Below, piece by piece: positions 8,254-17,598 of a stretch of 64,000 bases of DNA. Within the stretch, counting starts at the first letter, position 1. Every line of letters begins with the position of its first letter. The position numbers and the translations under genes are program-made. The stretch spans positions 995,001 to 1,059,000 of the forward strand of contig NZ_CP131130.1 in assembly GCF_033705735.1 (NCBI RefSeq), written 5' to 3'. Source of the stretch: Shinella zoogloeoides (GTDB lineage Bacteria; Pseudomonadota; Alphaproteobacteria; Rhizobiales; Rhizobiaceae). The notes beneath the pieces are model-generated. The model searched no databases, had not been told where the DNA came from, and worked only from the letters and a program-made list of their open reading frames with translations.

Positions 8254-9708
8254 TCAACTCTTCCAGAAGAGCGGCGTCAGGATGACCAGCACGGTGAGGA
8301 TTTCGAGACGCCCGAGCAGCATGAGGAAGGAGAGCACGTAGAGCGCCGCGTCGTGGAACACCGTGAAGGAGCCGGCGGGGCCGATCTCCGGCGTGACGCC
8401 CGGTCCCACGTTGGAAAGCGAGGTCGCCGCCGCCGAGACGGCGGTCAGCACGTCGTAGCCCATCAGGCCGAGCAGGATCGCCCCGATGGCGGAGATCGCG
8501 ACATAGGTGATGAAGAACAGGAAGACGTTGCGCTGCAGGTCGGCATCGACCGTCATCGAGCCGTAGCGCACGGCATGGATGCCGTCGGGATAGATGAGGC
8601 GGTAGAGACCGGTGCGGATGGAGTTGAAGAGGATGATGAGGCGATAGGCCTTGAGGCCGCCCGCCGTCGAGCCCGAACAGCCGCCGAGGAAGGTGGCGAC
8701 GAAGGCGAGCGCCACGATGAAGTGGCCCCATCTCGTATAGTCGTCGCTGGCAAAGCCCGTCGTCGAGATGATCGAGGAGACGGTGAAGAAGGAATGGGCC
8801 AGCGCCTCGTGGAAATTGACCCCGTTCTGCAGGCGCAGGTAAATGCTGGCCGCGACGGAGAAGAGCACGAGATAGCCGAGGAAGACGCGGATCTGCGGGT
8901 CGCGCCAGGCATCGAGCCGCTGGCGCACGACGAAGAGGATCAGCACCGAGAAGGGCAGGCTGCTCAGCGTCATGAAGAAGGTGCCTGCCCACAGCAGCGG
9001 CAGGCTCTTGTAGTAGCCGAAGGAGGCGTCGTGAGTCGAAAGCCCGCCCGTCGCGACCGTCGACATGGCGTGGTTCACCGCGTCGAAGCGGCTCATGCCG
9101 AGCGCCGCATAGGTGACGGCGCAGATGATGGTGATCGCGACATAGATGGCGAGGAAGGCGCGGGTGTAGCTCGCGATGCGGGCGAAGGGCTTGTCGGCGG
9201 TGTCGGACGATTCGAGCTTGAAGAACGACATGCCGCCGACGCGCAGATACGGCATGATGAAGAGGCCGAGTGCCAGGATCCCGACGCCGCCGAGCCAGTG
9301 CAGCAGCGAGCGCCACATGAGGATGCCGGGCGGGGCGTTGTCGAGGCCGACGATGACGGTCGAGCCGGTCGTGCTGATCGCCGAGACCGATTCGAAGAGG
9401 GCCTGCGCGAAGGTCAGTTTCATCGAGGAAAGCCACAGCGGGATCGCGCCGATGAAGCAGCCCGAGATCCACAGCATGTTGACGACGAGGAAGCCCATGC
9501 GCTTGTTGAAGGGCGGCGGGCCGGCGCGGGTCGCCGCCGCCGTCGCCAGCGACAGGCCGCCCGTCATGAAGGCCGAAAGCAGGAAGATCTCCCAGTCCCG
9601 ATGGCCGTAATAGATGTCGATGAAGGCCGGAATCAGCATCGCCACGGAAAGGTAGATGCCGCTGATGGCTGCGATATGGATGGCGGACCGGAAAATCGTG
9701 GCGTTCAA
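8254..9708 (-). CDS. trkH: Potassium uptake protein TrkH
   Basis: 484-residue polytopic membrane protein of the TrkH/KtrB family, normal length. The four pore-loop selectivity segments are visible, including SAISTTGSTV, STVATGGLSTH, SSIISTTGFASDD and SLSNVGPG; the glycine of each lines the filter. K+ uptake in a complex with the cytoplasmic regulator TrkA, whose gene is not in this window. Divergent from the threonine ammonia-lyase gene with a 195-bp intergenic region. Confidence 0.95.
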   Translation of the reverse strand: MNATIFRSAIHIAAISGIYLSVAMLIPAFIDIYYGHRDWEIFLLSAFMTGGLSLATAAATRAGPPPFNKRMGFLVVNMLWISGCFIGAIPLWLSSMKLTFAQALFESVSAISTTGSTVIVGLDNAPPGILMWRSLLHWLGGVGILALGLFIMPYLRVGGMSFFKLESSDTADKPFARIASYTRAFLAIYVAITIICAVTYAALGMSRFDAVNHAMSTVATGGLSTHDASFGYYKSLPLLWAGTFFMTLSSLPFSVLILFVVRQRLDAWRDPQIRVFLGYLVLFSVAASIYLRLQNGVNFHEALAHSFFTVSSIISTTGFASDDYTRWGHFIVALAFVATFLGGCSGSTAGGLKAYRLIILFNSIRTGLYRLIYPDGIHAVRYGSMTVDADLQRNVFLFFITYVAISAIGAILLGLMGYDVLTAVSAAATSLSNVGPGVTPEIGPAGSFTVFHDAALYVLSFLMLLGRLEILTVLVILTPLFWKS

Positions 9709-9903
9709 CGGTGGTCGTCCTGCATGCCGGCTGGGCTCAAGGTCTGGTCTCGAAAGGCCGCGCGGCCGGGGCGGGCCGTGCCCGTCGCTGCGATAGGCAA
9801 CTTTTTGTTTTCCGCGTCGTTTTTTGCCGAAAACCGCTGTCCACTCTTCTGCACGATGCTATAGCCTTTGCATTGTCCAAACTCAAGGATGGCATCGAAC
9901 GGC

Positions 9904-11151
9904 ATGAAACCGGACGTCGACGCAGCCTGCGAAGCTTTGCGCGGGCTCTTTCCCGAAACACCGCTCCAGCTCAACGAACATCTTTCCGCCCGCTACGGCG
10001 CGGAAATCTACCTGAAACGCGAGGACCTCTCGCCGGTGCGCTCCTACAAGATCCGGGGCGCCTTCAACTTCTTCCGCAAGGTCCTGGCGAAGCCGGACGG
10101 TGCGCGCAGCTTCGTCTGCGCCTCGGCCGGCAATCATGCGCAGGGCTTCGCTTTCGTCTGCAAGCATTTCGGCGTACCGGGCGTGGTCTTCATGCCGGTG
10201 ACGACGCCGCAGCAGAAGATCGACAAGACGCGCATCTTCGGCGGCGAGTTCGTGACGATCAGGCTGGTCGGTGACTTCTTCGACCAGTGCTACAAGGCCG
10301 CCCGCGACCATGCGGAGGCGACCGGCGCGCAGATGGTGCCGCCCTTCGACCATGCGGACATCATCGAGGGGCAGGCGACCGTCGCGGCGGAAATCCTCAC
10401 CCAGCTCGGCGAGGGCAAGCTGCCGGATATCGTCGCCCTTCCGGTCGGCGGCGGCGGCCTTGCCTCGGGCGTCACCGGCTATCTCGAAGGTACCGTCGGC
10501 CCGTCGAGCTTCGTCTTCTGCGAGCCGGCCGGCGCGCCGAGCCTCAAGCGGAGCCTCGAAAGCGGCACGGTGGTGACGCTCGACCAGGTGGACAATTTCG
10601 TCGATGGCGCCGCGGTCGGGCAGATCGGCGCGCTCAATTTCGCCGCGCTCAGCCGCTTCTCCGCCGACCAGGTCATGCTGCTTTCGGAAAACGCGATCTG
10701 CGTGACGATGATCGACATGCTGAATGTCGAGGGCGTGGTGCTGGAGCCGGCCGGCGCGCTGTCGCTGACGGCTCTGGAGGCGCTCGGCCGCGAGGCGCTG
10801 GCAGGCAAGACGGTCGTCGCGGTCGTCTCCGGCGGCAATTTCGACTTCGAGCGCCTACCGGACGTCAAGGAGCGCGCCATGCGCCATGCGGGGCTGAAGA
10901 AATACTTCATCCTGCGCCTTGCCCAGCGTCCGGGCGCTCTTCGAGATTTCCTCAACCTGCTCGGCCCGGACGACGACATCGCCCGCTTCGAGTACCTCAA
11001 GAAGTCCGCCCGCAACTTCGGCTCGATCCTTATCGGCATCGAGACGAAGGCGCCGGAGAACTTCGTCGCGCTGCGCAAGGCGTTCGATACTGCGGGCATG
11101 CGCTACCAGGACATCACCGAGAACGAGATTCTCGCAAACCTCATCATCTAA
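9904..11151 (+). CDS. ilvA: Threonine ammonia-lyase (threonine dehydratase)
   Basis: PLP enzyme that deaminates threonine to 2-oxobutanoate, the entry to isoleucine synthesis. The PLP lysine lies in SYKIRGAF, the phosphate-binding loop is GGGGL, and SAGNHAQG is the asparagine loop. The final ~80 residues (YFILRLAQRPGALRDFLNLL...) form an ACT-like regulatory domain, so this is the shorter single-ACT form. I chose the ATG at 9904, which has an AAGGA at 9885-9889; an in-frame ATG at 9889 overlaps that site and is less likely. Confidence 0.92.
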   Translation: MKPDVDAACEALRGLFPETPLQLNEHLSARYGAEIYLKREDLSPVRSYKIRGAFNFFRKVLAKPDGARSFVCASAGNHAQGFAFVCKHFGVPGVVFMPVTTPQQKIDKTRIFGGEFVTIRLVGDFFDQCYKAARDHAEATGAQMVPPFDHADIIEGQATVAAEILTQLGEGKLPDIVALPVGGGGLASGVTGYLEGTVGPSSFVFCEPAGAPSLKRSLESGTVVTLDQVDNFVDGAAVGQIGALNFAALSRFSADQVMLLSENAICVTMIDMLNVEGVVLEPAGALSLTALEALGREALAGKTVVAVVSGGNFDFERLPDVKERAMRHAGLKKYFILRLAQRPGALRDFLNLLGPDDDIARFEYLKKSARNFGSILIGIETKAPENFVALRKAFDTAGMRYQDITENEILANLII

Positions 11152-11215
11152 GGGACACGGGAGCCGGCGGCGCGTTCCTCTTGGAGCGCGCTTCCGCCTG
11201 TGCTAGCAATCGGCC

Positions 11216-11530
11216 ATGGCATCGTTCTTTTCAAAACTCTTCGGTCGCGGCGGCGACTCGGCTACTCCGGCGAAGGTCGCCGAGGAAACCGAGGCCTATA
11301 ACGACCTTCTCCTCGTCGCGGCCCCCATCGCGGAGGGCGGCCAGTTCCGTCTTGCCGGCCGCATAGAAAAGCGGGACGGCGAGCGCGTGCTGGTGCGCAC
11401 CTTCATCCGCGCCGACCTGTTTTCCTCGCGAGACGATACCGTCGCCTCGACCTTCCGCAAGGCAAGGCAGATCGCCGACCAGCATGGTTCCTCGCTTTTC
11501 AGCGATGGCGAGGAGAGCCGGCCGGTCTGA
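11216..11530 (+). CDS. HlyU-family small protein
   Basis: 104 residues matching the HlyU/DUF pattern: basic N-terminus MASFFSKLFGRGG, then APIAEGGQFRLAGRIEKRDG, RTFIRADLFSS and RKARQIADQHGSSLF. HlyU of Vibrio is a hemolysin regulator, but the short alphaproteobacterial members have no established role and no visible HTH. It is a separate gene 64 bp after ilvA on the same strand. Confidence 0.75.
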   Translation: MASFFSKLFGRGGDSATPAKVAEETEAYNDLLLVAAPIAEGGQFRLAGRIEKRDGERVLVRTFIRADLFSSRDDTVASTFRKARQIADQHGSSLFSDGEESRPV

Positions 11531-11674
11531 TCCGGGCGGACAGTCGCAAATAAATCATACAAAATGACGCGAACGTGCTGGAGAACCGGCGCGATTGCCT
11601 GTATCCGCAGGAAACGACTTGTTGTGACTCTCCCGCTATACTGGCGGGGAAAGTCGAAAATCTGCGGATTGCCC

Positions 11675-12955
11675 ATGGGAACTGAAAACCTGATCCTGCT
11701 TCTCATCGAGGCCGGGTTTTATTTCGTCTTCATGGTGGGCCTTCTGCACCTGCGCCACCAGATCGGCATCGGCGTCTTCGTCGCGGCACTCGGGGTGATG
11801 CACTTCCTCGAGACCTATCTTGCGGCGGTCTTCTATATCGAACTGCCCTTCGGCGTCATCTCCCCCGGATCCTCGGTTCTCTTCTCCGGCAAGCTGATGA
11901 TGATCCTCCTTCTTTACGTGAAGGAGGACGCGGCGGTCGTGCGCGCGCCGATCTACGGCCTGCTCGCCGGCAACTTCCTGACTGTCGGTCTCGGCTTCTT
12001 CCTGCGCCATCACCAGACGGTGGGGGCGGTGCCCGGCCGCGTCGCCGACCTTGCCTTCATCGACGAGATGGGCTGGCTGATGCTGCTTGGCACGACGCTG
12101 CTCTATCTCGATTCGCTCGGCATCATCCTGCTCTACGAGCGGCTGGGGCGGGTGTTCAAGAAGAGCACGGCCACGCGCTTCTTCGTGTCCGGCGTCATCG
12201 TGCTGACATTCGACCAGGTGGGCTTCTACGCGGCGCTGCATTTCCTCAATAACGCGCCGATGGAGGTGTTCTGGGGCGGCTGGATCGCCAAGATGATGGC
12301 GGCCTGCGCCTATGCGGTCATGATGACGGTCTATCTGCATTATTCGCGCATCTCGGCCATTCCGGTCTCGCCGCGGCCGATTTCCGACATTTTTGCCGAC
12401 CTGACCTTCCGCGAGCGCTACGAGGACCTGCTCGACCGCTCGGGCCGCGATGCGCTGACCGGCGTCTACGACCGCAGCCGGCTGGAATTCGAGGCGCCGC
12501 GCCTGCTTTCCGCCATGCTGGCGGCCGGCAAGCCGATGGCGCTGATGATCATCGACGCCGATCACTTCAAGGACGTCAACGACCGGTTCGGCCATCTTGC
12601 CGGCGACGAGGTGCTGAAGACCGTCGCCACCTGCCTGCAGCGGGCGATGCGCGGCAACGACAAGGTCTTCCGCTTCGGCGGCGAGGAATTCGTCATCCTG
12701 TCGGAGGACATCACGCCGGATGTCGGGACGGACCGTGCCGAGGCCCTGCGCCGCATGGTGGAGGACGAGGTCCGCCGGCCGGACGGCATATCCGTGACGG
12801 TCAGCATCGGCGTCGCCAACAGCTACAGCGACGGCACCACGCTGAACGCCCTTCTCTCGGCGGCCGATGCGCGGCTCTATGCCGCCAAGAATGCCGGCCG
12901 GAACCGGGTGATCTCCACCGCCGCGCCCGCAGCTTCGTCCGGCTTCGAAGCCTGA
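11675..12955 (+). CDS. Membrane-anchored diguanylate cyclase (GGDEF)
   Basis: 426-residue protein. Residues ~1-225 contain about six to seven hydrophobic helices (a membrane sensor domain). A C-terminal GGDEF domain (~255-415) follows, with active-site FRFGGEEFVI. An intact inhibitory I-site, RGND, lies five residues before GGEEF, so product feedback by c-di-GMP is expected. DALTGVYDRSR and ALMIIDADHFKDVND are the usual GGDEF landmarks. Start at the ATG 11675; no signal ligand can be inferred. Confidence 0.92.
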   Translation: MGTENLILLLIEAGFYFVFMVGLLHLRHQIGIGVFVAALGVMHFLETYLAAVFYIELPFGVISPGSSVLFSGKLMMILLLYVKEDAAVVRAPIYGLLAGNFLTVGLGFFLRHHQTVGAVPGRVADLAFIDEMGWLMLLGTTLLYLDSLGIILLYERLGRVFKKSTATRFFVSGVIVLTFDQVGFYAALHFLNNAPMEVFWGGWIAKMMAACAYAVMMTVYLHYSRISAIPVSPRPISDIFADLTFRERYEDLLDRSGRDALTGVYDRSRLEFEAPRLLSAMLAAGKPMALMIIDADHFKDVNDRFGHLAGDEVLKTVATCLQRAMRGNDKVFRFGGEEFVILSEDITPDVGTDRAEALRRMVEDEVRRPDGISVTVSIGVANSYSDGTTLNALLSAADARLYAAKNAGRNRVISTAAPAASSGFEA

Positions 12956-13089
12956 GGTTTCCGACCCGCTTTCCGTCACAAAAGGTTCATGAAGGCTTCC
13001 TATAGGAGCAGGCGGCGCCATGGCTTGATCGCGCATGGCGCCTCCCGACGGCAACGGCCTTTCACCTTCCTCATCGACGGATATTGCTC

Positions 13090-13998
13090 ATGTTCGACGA
13101 CCATCATCTGAACCGCATCAAGGCGGAGATCGCCGACAGCTTCGACGAGGAGCTGGAAATGCAGATCGAAGAGGAGCGGCTGGACGACCTCATCGCCGAG
13201 GGCATGTCCGAGGCGCCCGTCCAGACGCTGGAGCGCCGCATCTATTTCCGCGAACTGTTCCGCCTCCAGCACGAGCTGGTGAAACTGCAGGACTGGGTGC
13301 ACCACAAGAAGCTGAAGGTCGTGGTCCTGTTCGAGGGCCGCGATTCGGCCGGCAAGGGCGGCGCCATCAAGCGCGTCACCCAGCGCCTCAATCCGCGCGT
13401 CTGCCGCGTCGTCGCCCTGCCGGCGCCGACCGAGCGCGAGCGCCACCAATGGTATTTCCAGCGCTACGTGCCGCACCTGCCGTCGGCCGGTGAAATGGTG
13501 CTTTTCGACCGCTCCTGGTACAACCGCGCCGGTGTCGAGCGCGTCATGGGCTTCTGCACGCCGGACGAGCTGGAGGAATTCTTCCGCTCGGTGCCGGAAT
13601 TCGAACGCATGCTCGTGCGCTCCGGCATCGTGCTCGTCAAATACTGGTTCTCGATCACCGACGAGGAGCAGGAATTCCGCTTCCGCATGCGCATCCACGA
13701 TCCGCTGAAGCAGTGGAAGCTCTCCCCGATGGACCTCGAAAGCCGCGTCCACTGGGAGGACTATACCAAGGCGAAGGAAGAGATGCTGGAACGCACCCAT
13801 ATTCCTGAAGCGCCCTGGTGGATCGTCGAGGCCGTCGACAAGAAGAAGGCGCGCCTCAACTGCATCGCCCATCTCCTGACGCAGATTCCCTACGAGGACG
13901 TGCCGAAGGCGGCCATCGAACTGCCGGAGCGCGTGCGCCACGACGACTATATCCGGCATGAGCCGCCGGACGAAATGTACGTGCCGGACGTCTACTGA
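13090..13998 (+). CDS. ppk2: Polyphosphate kinase 2
   Basis: 302-residue PPK2-family kinase that transfers phosphate between polyphosphate and nucleoside diphosphates. Walker A is GRDSAGKGGAIKR; the Walker B/lid region is LFDRSWYNRAGVERVMGFC. The conserved YFQRYVPHLPSAGEMVLFDRSWYNR stretch and the ending DDY...PPDEMYVPDVY match rhizobial PPK2 proteins. Start ATG 13090, since the in-frame TTG at 13084 has no advantage. Confidence 0.95.
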   Translation: MFDDHHLNRIKAEIADSFDEELEMQIEEERLDDLIAEGMSEAPVQTLERRIYFRELFRLQHELVKLQDWVHHKKLKVVVLFEGRDSAGKGGAIKRVTQRLNPRVCRVVALPAPTERERHQWYFQRYVPHLPSAGEMVLFDRSWYNRAGVERVMGFCTPDELEEFFRSVPEFERMLVRSGIVLVKYWFSITDEEQEFRFRMRIHDPLKQWKLSPMDLESRVHWEDYTKAKEEMLERTHIPEAPWWIVEAVDKKKARLNCIAHLLTQIPYEDVPKAAIELPERVRHDDYIRHEPPDEMYVPDVY

Positions 13999-14012
13999 CG
14001 CCGGATCTTCCT

Positions 14013-15020
14013 TTGAACCTGCTGGACCAGAGGGAAAGAGGACTGACGCCGGGGCTCGTCGGCGCCTACCGGGCCGGCCCCGGCGGCCCGGTTGTGCCGA
14101 TCGCGCCGTCGGAGCTCGATGCGGCGCTTGCCGCCGAGGACGGCTGGGTGTGGCTGCATGTCGATCTCGTCGACCAGCGCATGCAGGGCTGGCTTGCGGC
14201 GAGGTGCCGGCTGCCCGCGGCGGCGCGCGCCATCCTCGAAGGCAATGACGAAAGCCTCGTCCTCGGCTGCGAGGCGGGCACGACCCATGGCGTCGTCGCC
14301 GATCTCCAGCAGGACATGGAACGCACCTCCACCACCATCGGCCGGCTGCATTTCGCCCTGACCGAGCGCCTGCTCGTCACCGGCCGACGCCATCCCGTCG
14401 AGGCGGTGAACCGCGTGCGCCGCGCTTTCGCCGACGGGTTCTGCCCAACGACGGCCTACGAGGTCTTCGAGGCCATCGTTACCGCCTTCTGCAAGAACAC
14501 GGCCATCCGCCTCAAGGAGGCGGCGGCGCTGCTCGACGCCGTGGAAGACCGGCTGGTGACGGAACGCCTCAGCGACGAGCGCCGCAGCCTCAAGGAAGTG
14601 CGCCGCCTCGCGGTATCGCTGCACCGGCCCGTCGCCGGCATGGTGGCGCTGTTCGAGGAGGAGGACCGGGAGGATTGGACGCTTTCCGAGCATGCCCATG
14701 CGGTGCTTGGGCGCCTCTCCATGCGGCTGGAACGGCTCGACCGCGAAATCGTGATGGTCAACGACCGGGCAAGGCTGCTTCAGGAGGAAATGGCGGCGGA
14801 GCTCGCGGACGAATCCAACCGGAGCCTGAGGGCCATGGCCATCATGAGCGCGCTGCTTCTGCCCGGCACGCTGGTCGTCGGCGTCTTCGGCATGAATACC
14901 GGCGGCCTTCCGCTGAGCGAAGGCAGCTCTGGCTTCTTCTGGGCGATGATGCTCGGCATCGCCGCGACCGCGCTGTTCTACTGGCTCTTGCGCCGCGCGG
15001 GCATCAGCCTGCGGTTTTGA
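14013..15020 (+). CDS. CorA/ZntB-family metal transporter
   Basis: 335 residues. A large acidic cytoplasmic N-terminal domain ends in a long helix, followed by two C-terminal TM helices (about 275-295 and 305-328). Between them is the CorA-family signature GMN in VFGMNTGGLP. The divergence from the classical YGMNF motif and the length favour a ZntB-like member, but substrate (Mg, Zn or other divalent) is not decidable here. The start is a TTG at 14013, only 15 bp after the ppk2 stop, suggesting cotranscription. Confidence 0.85.
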   Translation: MNLLDQRERGLTPGLVGAYRAGPGGPVVPIAPSELDAALAAEDGWVWLHVDLVDQRMQGWLAARCRLPAAARAILEGNDESLVLGCEAGTTHGVVADLQQDMERTSTTIGRLHFALTERLLVTGRRHPVEAVNRVRRAFADGFCPTTAYEVFEAIVTAFCKNTAIRLKEAAALLDAVEDRLVTERLSDERRSLKEVRRLAVSLHRPVAGMVALFEEEDREDWTLSEHAHAVLGRLSMRLERLDREIVMVNDRARLLQEEMAAELADESNRSLRAMAIMSALLLPGTLVVGVFGMNTGGLPLSEGSSGFFWAMMLGIAATALFYWLLRRAGISLRF

Positions 15021-15068
15021 CCGCGCAATCCCGGACGCAAAACCGCTTCACACTTTTGCCGGGATTGC

Positions 15069-15530
15069 TCAAACCCCGACATTCGGCCGGTCGATGATCT
15101 CGCGCAGCGCGAAGCTCGAATTGATCTTCACCACATGGGGCAGGGCCGAGAGCCAGTCGCGGTGGATGCGCTCGTAATCCTCGAGGTCCTTGGCGGCGAC
15201 GCGCAGGATATAGTCGTATTCGCCGGACATCAGGTAGCAGACCAGCACGTTCGGACAGAGTTTTACCGCCGCCTCGAATTCCGCCAGCGTCTTGGCGAAC
15301 TGGCCGGAGAGCGAGATATGCACGATGGCGATCATCTTGTAGTCGAGCGCCTTGGGCGAGACGCGGGCATGGTATCCGTTGATGATGCCGGACTTTTCCA
15401 GGATATCCAGACGGCGCGAACAGGCCGACGGCGAGAGCCCGACGCGCTCGGCAAGCTCGGCATTGGAGATTCGCCCGTTCTGCTGAACCGCCTTCAGGAT
15501 CGCAGCATCGATAGCATCCCGTTGCACCAT
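15069..15530 (-). CDS. Lrp/AsnC-family regulator of alanine dehydrogenase (AldR-type)
   Basis: 153-residue regulator. An N-terminal winged HTH (NAELAERVGLSPSACSRRLDILEKSGII) is followed by a RAM/ACT-like ligand domain. It is divergent from ald, 161 bp away, the conserved arrangement in which the Lrp-like protein senses alanine and activates ald. Its start codon overlaps one of the ATTCGAA repeats in the shared promoter region, which suggests autoregulation. Confidence 0.92.
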   Translation of the reverse strand: MVQRDAIDAAILKAVQQNGRISNAELAERVGLSPSACSRRLDILEKSGIINGYHARVSPKALDYKMIAIVHISLSGQFAKTLAEFEAAVKLCPNVLVCYLMSGEYDYILRVAAKDLEDYERIHRDWLSALPHVVKINSSFALREIIDRPNVGV

Positions 15531-15576
15531 TCGAATTTTCTCCGAAAATTCCGCTGATATTCGAAGAATATTCGAA
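15529..15576. promoter_or_regulatory. Lrp-type repeat sites in the ald promoter region
   Basis: ATTCGAA occurs at 15529-15535, 15559-15565 and 15570-15576. The last two are part of the 9-bp direct repeat ATATTCGAA at an 11-bp phase, and the segment also reads as the palindrome TTCGAAGAATATTCGAA. Helically phased A/T-rich repeats between divergent lrp-like and ald genes are the expected binding sites of the Lrp octamer. The repeats are seen; binding is inferred. Confidence 0.6.
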
Positions 15577-15691
15577 AGGAGGCCGTTTCGCCAAGGGGCT
15601 TTGCAAGGACATTGCACGCATCCTCTGCTTCCATGATGTCCCCGCCGAACGCGGCGGCAATAACGGGAACATCACTGGGAAAGGAACGCGC

Positions 15692-16810
15692 ATGCGTGTC
15701 GGTTGTCCGAAGGAAATCAAGAATCATGAATATCGGGTCGGTCTGACGCCCGGTGCCGTGCGGGAATACGTCGCCCACGGTCACGAGGTGATCGTCGAGA
15801 CCAGGGCCGGCGCCGGCATCGGCGCAGACGATGACGCCTATCGCGCCGCCGGCGCGAAGATCGTGCTCACTGCCGCGGACATTTTCCAGAAGTCCGACAT
15901 GGTGGTGAAGGTCAAGGAACCGCAGCCCGCCGAATGGGCGCAGCTCCGCGACGGACAAATTCTCTACACCTACCTCCACCTCGCTCCCGACCCGGAACAG
16001 ACCAAGGGCCTCCTCGGCTCGGGCGTCACCGCCATCGCCTATGAGACGGTGACGGACGACCGCGGCGGCCTGCCGCTGCTCGCGCCGATGTCGGAAGTCG
16101 CCGGGCGTCTCTCCATCCAGGCCGGTGCCACGGCGCTGCAGAAGGCCAATGGCGGGCGCGGCATCCTGCTTGGCGGCGTGCCGGGCGTGCCTCCCGCCAA
16201 GGTCGCCATCGTCGGCGGCGGCGTCGTCGGCCTGCATGCGGCGAAGATGGCGGCCGGCCTCGGCGCGGATGTCGCGATCCTCGACCGCTCGATCCCGCGC
16301 CTTCGCCAGCTCGACGATCTCTTCGGCGGCCGCGTCCACACGCGCTATTCGACCATCGACGCGCTGGAGGAGGAGGTCTTCTCGGCCGATCTCGTCATCG
16401 GCGCCGTTCTCATCCCCGGTGCCGCCGCACCGAAGCTCGTCACCCGCGAAATGCTCTCGGGCATGAAGAAGGGCGCGGTCATCGTCGACGTCGCCATCGA
16501 CCAGGGCGGCTGCTTCGAGACGTCCCACGCGACGACCCATTCCGACCCGACCTTCGAGGTCGACGGCGTGGTGCACTATTGCGTCGCCAACATGCCGGGC
16601 GCCGTGCCGGTCACCTCGGCGCACGCCCTCAACAACGCGACCCTCCACTACGGCCTCCAGCTCGCCGACAAGGGCCTGAAGGCCATTGCCGAGGACCGGC
16701 ACCTGCGCGCCGGCCTCAACGTGCACAAGGGCCGCGTGACGAACCGCGCTGTCGCCGAGGCGCTCGGCTACGAGTCCTTCGCGCCGGAGGCGGTGTTGAA
16801 CGTGGCTTGA
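15692..16810 (+). CDS. ald: Alanine dehydrogenase
   Basis: NAD-dependent enzyme interconverting L-alanine and pyruvate plus ammonia; 372 residues, normal length. Begins [20 protein letters not shown] with the conserved KEIK substrate region. The Rossmann NAD fold [21 protein letters not shown] is at about residues 170-190. [14 protein letters not shown] and [16 protein letters not shown] are Ald signatures. Divergently transcribed from its likely Lrp-type regulator. A stable GC hairpin follows the stop (16825-16846). Confidence 0.97.
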   Translation: MRVGCPKEIKNHEYRVGLTPGAVREYVAHGHEVIVETRAGAGIGADDDAYRAAGAKIVLTAADIFQKSDMVVKVKEPQPAEWAQLRDGQILYTYLHLAPDPEQTKGLLGSGVTAIAYETVTDDRGGLPLLAPMSEVAGRLSIQAGATALQKANGGRGILLGGVPGVPPAKVAIVGGGVVGLHAAKMAAGLGADVAILDRSIPRLRQLDDLFGGRVHTRYSTIDALEEEVFSADLVIGAVLIPGAAAPKLVTREMLSGMKKGAVIVDVAIDQGGCFETSHATTHSDPTFEVDGVVHYCVANMPGAVPVTSAHALNNATLHYGLQLADKGLKAIAEDRHLRAGLNVHKGRVTNRAVAEALGYESFAPEAVLNVA

Positions 16811-16824
16811 GGGTATCGGCGGAA

Positions 16825-16846
16825 GGGCCCGGAAAGGTCCGGGCCC
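16825..16846 (+). terminator. GC-rich hairpin downstream of ald
   Basis: GGGCCCGGA and TCCGGGCCC form a perfect 9-bp stem with an AAGG loop 15 bp after the ald stop codon. There is no T-tract, so it may be a transcript-stabilising or Rho-associated structure. A second hairpin at 16988-17007 (AGGCCCGGA/TCCGGGCCT) is followed by TTTCT on the plus strand. Confidence 0.5.
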
Positions 16847-16877
16847 GGTCTGCCGGAACACACACCCCACCCACTAT

Positions 16878-16951
16878 GTCATCCTCAGGCTTGACCCGAG
16901 GATCCACGCGTCACCCGGAGCATGGACGGTCGGGTCGAGCCCGGCCATGAC
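16878..16951. repeat. Intergenic palindromic repeat of the alphaproteobacterial type
   Basis: GTCAT at 16878-16882 and ATGAC at 16947-16951 close an element with two internal stems: ATCCTC...GAGGAT on the left and CGGG...CCCG on the right. The core CTTGACCCGAGGATCCA is a motif found repeatedly between genes in rhizobia and relatives. It is non-coding and probably a non-autonomous dispersed repeat. The copy number in this genome cannot be seen from one window. Confidence 0.65.
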
Positions 16952-17011
16952 GAAGGAGGGGTGAGAGGCTTTGTCAGCCGCCTGCGAGGCCCGGAGCGAT
17001 CCGGGCCTTTC

Positions 17012-17479
17012 TCATGCGCGCTCTACGCGGCACTGGTAGCAATTGTTGCGGGCCGAGCGGATGTGCAGGTAGGCGACATCCTCGCGCGCAAGCAAAGTTT
17101 CCGCATAGGCCGGAATATCGGCATTGGGCACCACGGCGCCGGTGCCGTAGAGGATGCGGTTTTCCGCCGAATAGCCGCGCACGATATAATCGCGGCTCGT
17201 CAGCATCGGCGGCATCGCTTCCGACGGCTCATGGGCCTTGCACGATTCGGCGTGGATGAAGACCGGCCCGGTTTCGGCATAGGGCTGGAGAGCCGGGAAG
17301 GGGCGGTGGGCGAGGGTGAGATAGGGCTCTCCGGCGCCGACGAGCCGCAGGCAGTGCCGGCAGGGCACGCCGTCGCCATTGGAGACACGGCGCTCGGGCG
17401 TCATGCCATAGGCATCAGGGCCGCCGCTCCAGTAGGTGTTAGCAGTCTCGGTGGGTATGGGCAGGAAGCGAATGGTCAT
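17012..17479 (-). CDS. DUF1203 domain protein
   Basis: 155-residue protein of the DUF1203 family. Key features are CRHCLRLVGAGEPYLTLAHRPF near residue 40, a central ETGPVFIHAESC, and the ending SARNNCYQCRVERA. The paired cysteines (C40/C43 and C147/C150) suggest a metal or redox site, but the family has no assigned reaction. The ATG at 17479 begins MTIRFLPIPTE, the common start for the family. Confidence 0.82.
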   Translation of the reverse strand: MTIRFLPIPTETANTYWSGGPDAYGMTPERRVSNGDGVPCRHCLRLVGAGEPYLTLAHRPFPALQPYAETGPVFIHAESCKAHEPSEAMPPMLTSRDYIVRGYSAENRILYGTGAVVPNADIPAYAETLLAREDVAYLHIRSARNNCYQCRVERA

Positions 17480-17598
17480 GGCAATGCTCCGTTTGATGCG
17501 GAGAGCATCCATGCAAACCCGTCGGCCCGACACCCGTTTCCTGCCCGGAATCGAAACCGCCGGCGCGAGGCCGGCGGTGAGGATGGTCGGTCGGGCGA

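Noticed and set aside
7531..9864. Long plus-strand open frame of 777 codons
   Set aside because: Antisense to the periplasmic and TrkH genes; composition (runs of R, G, D, E and A) is what the complement of high-GC genes gives, and no domain is visible.
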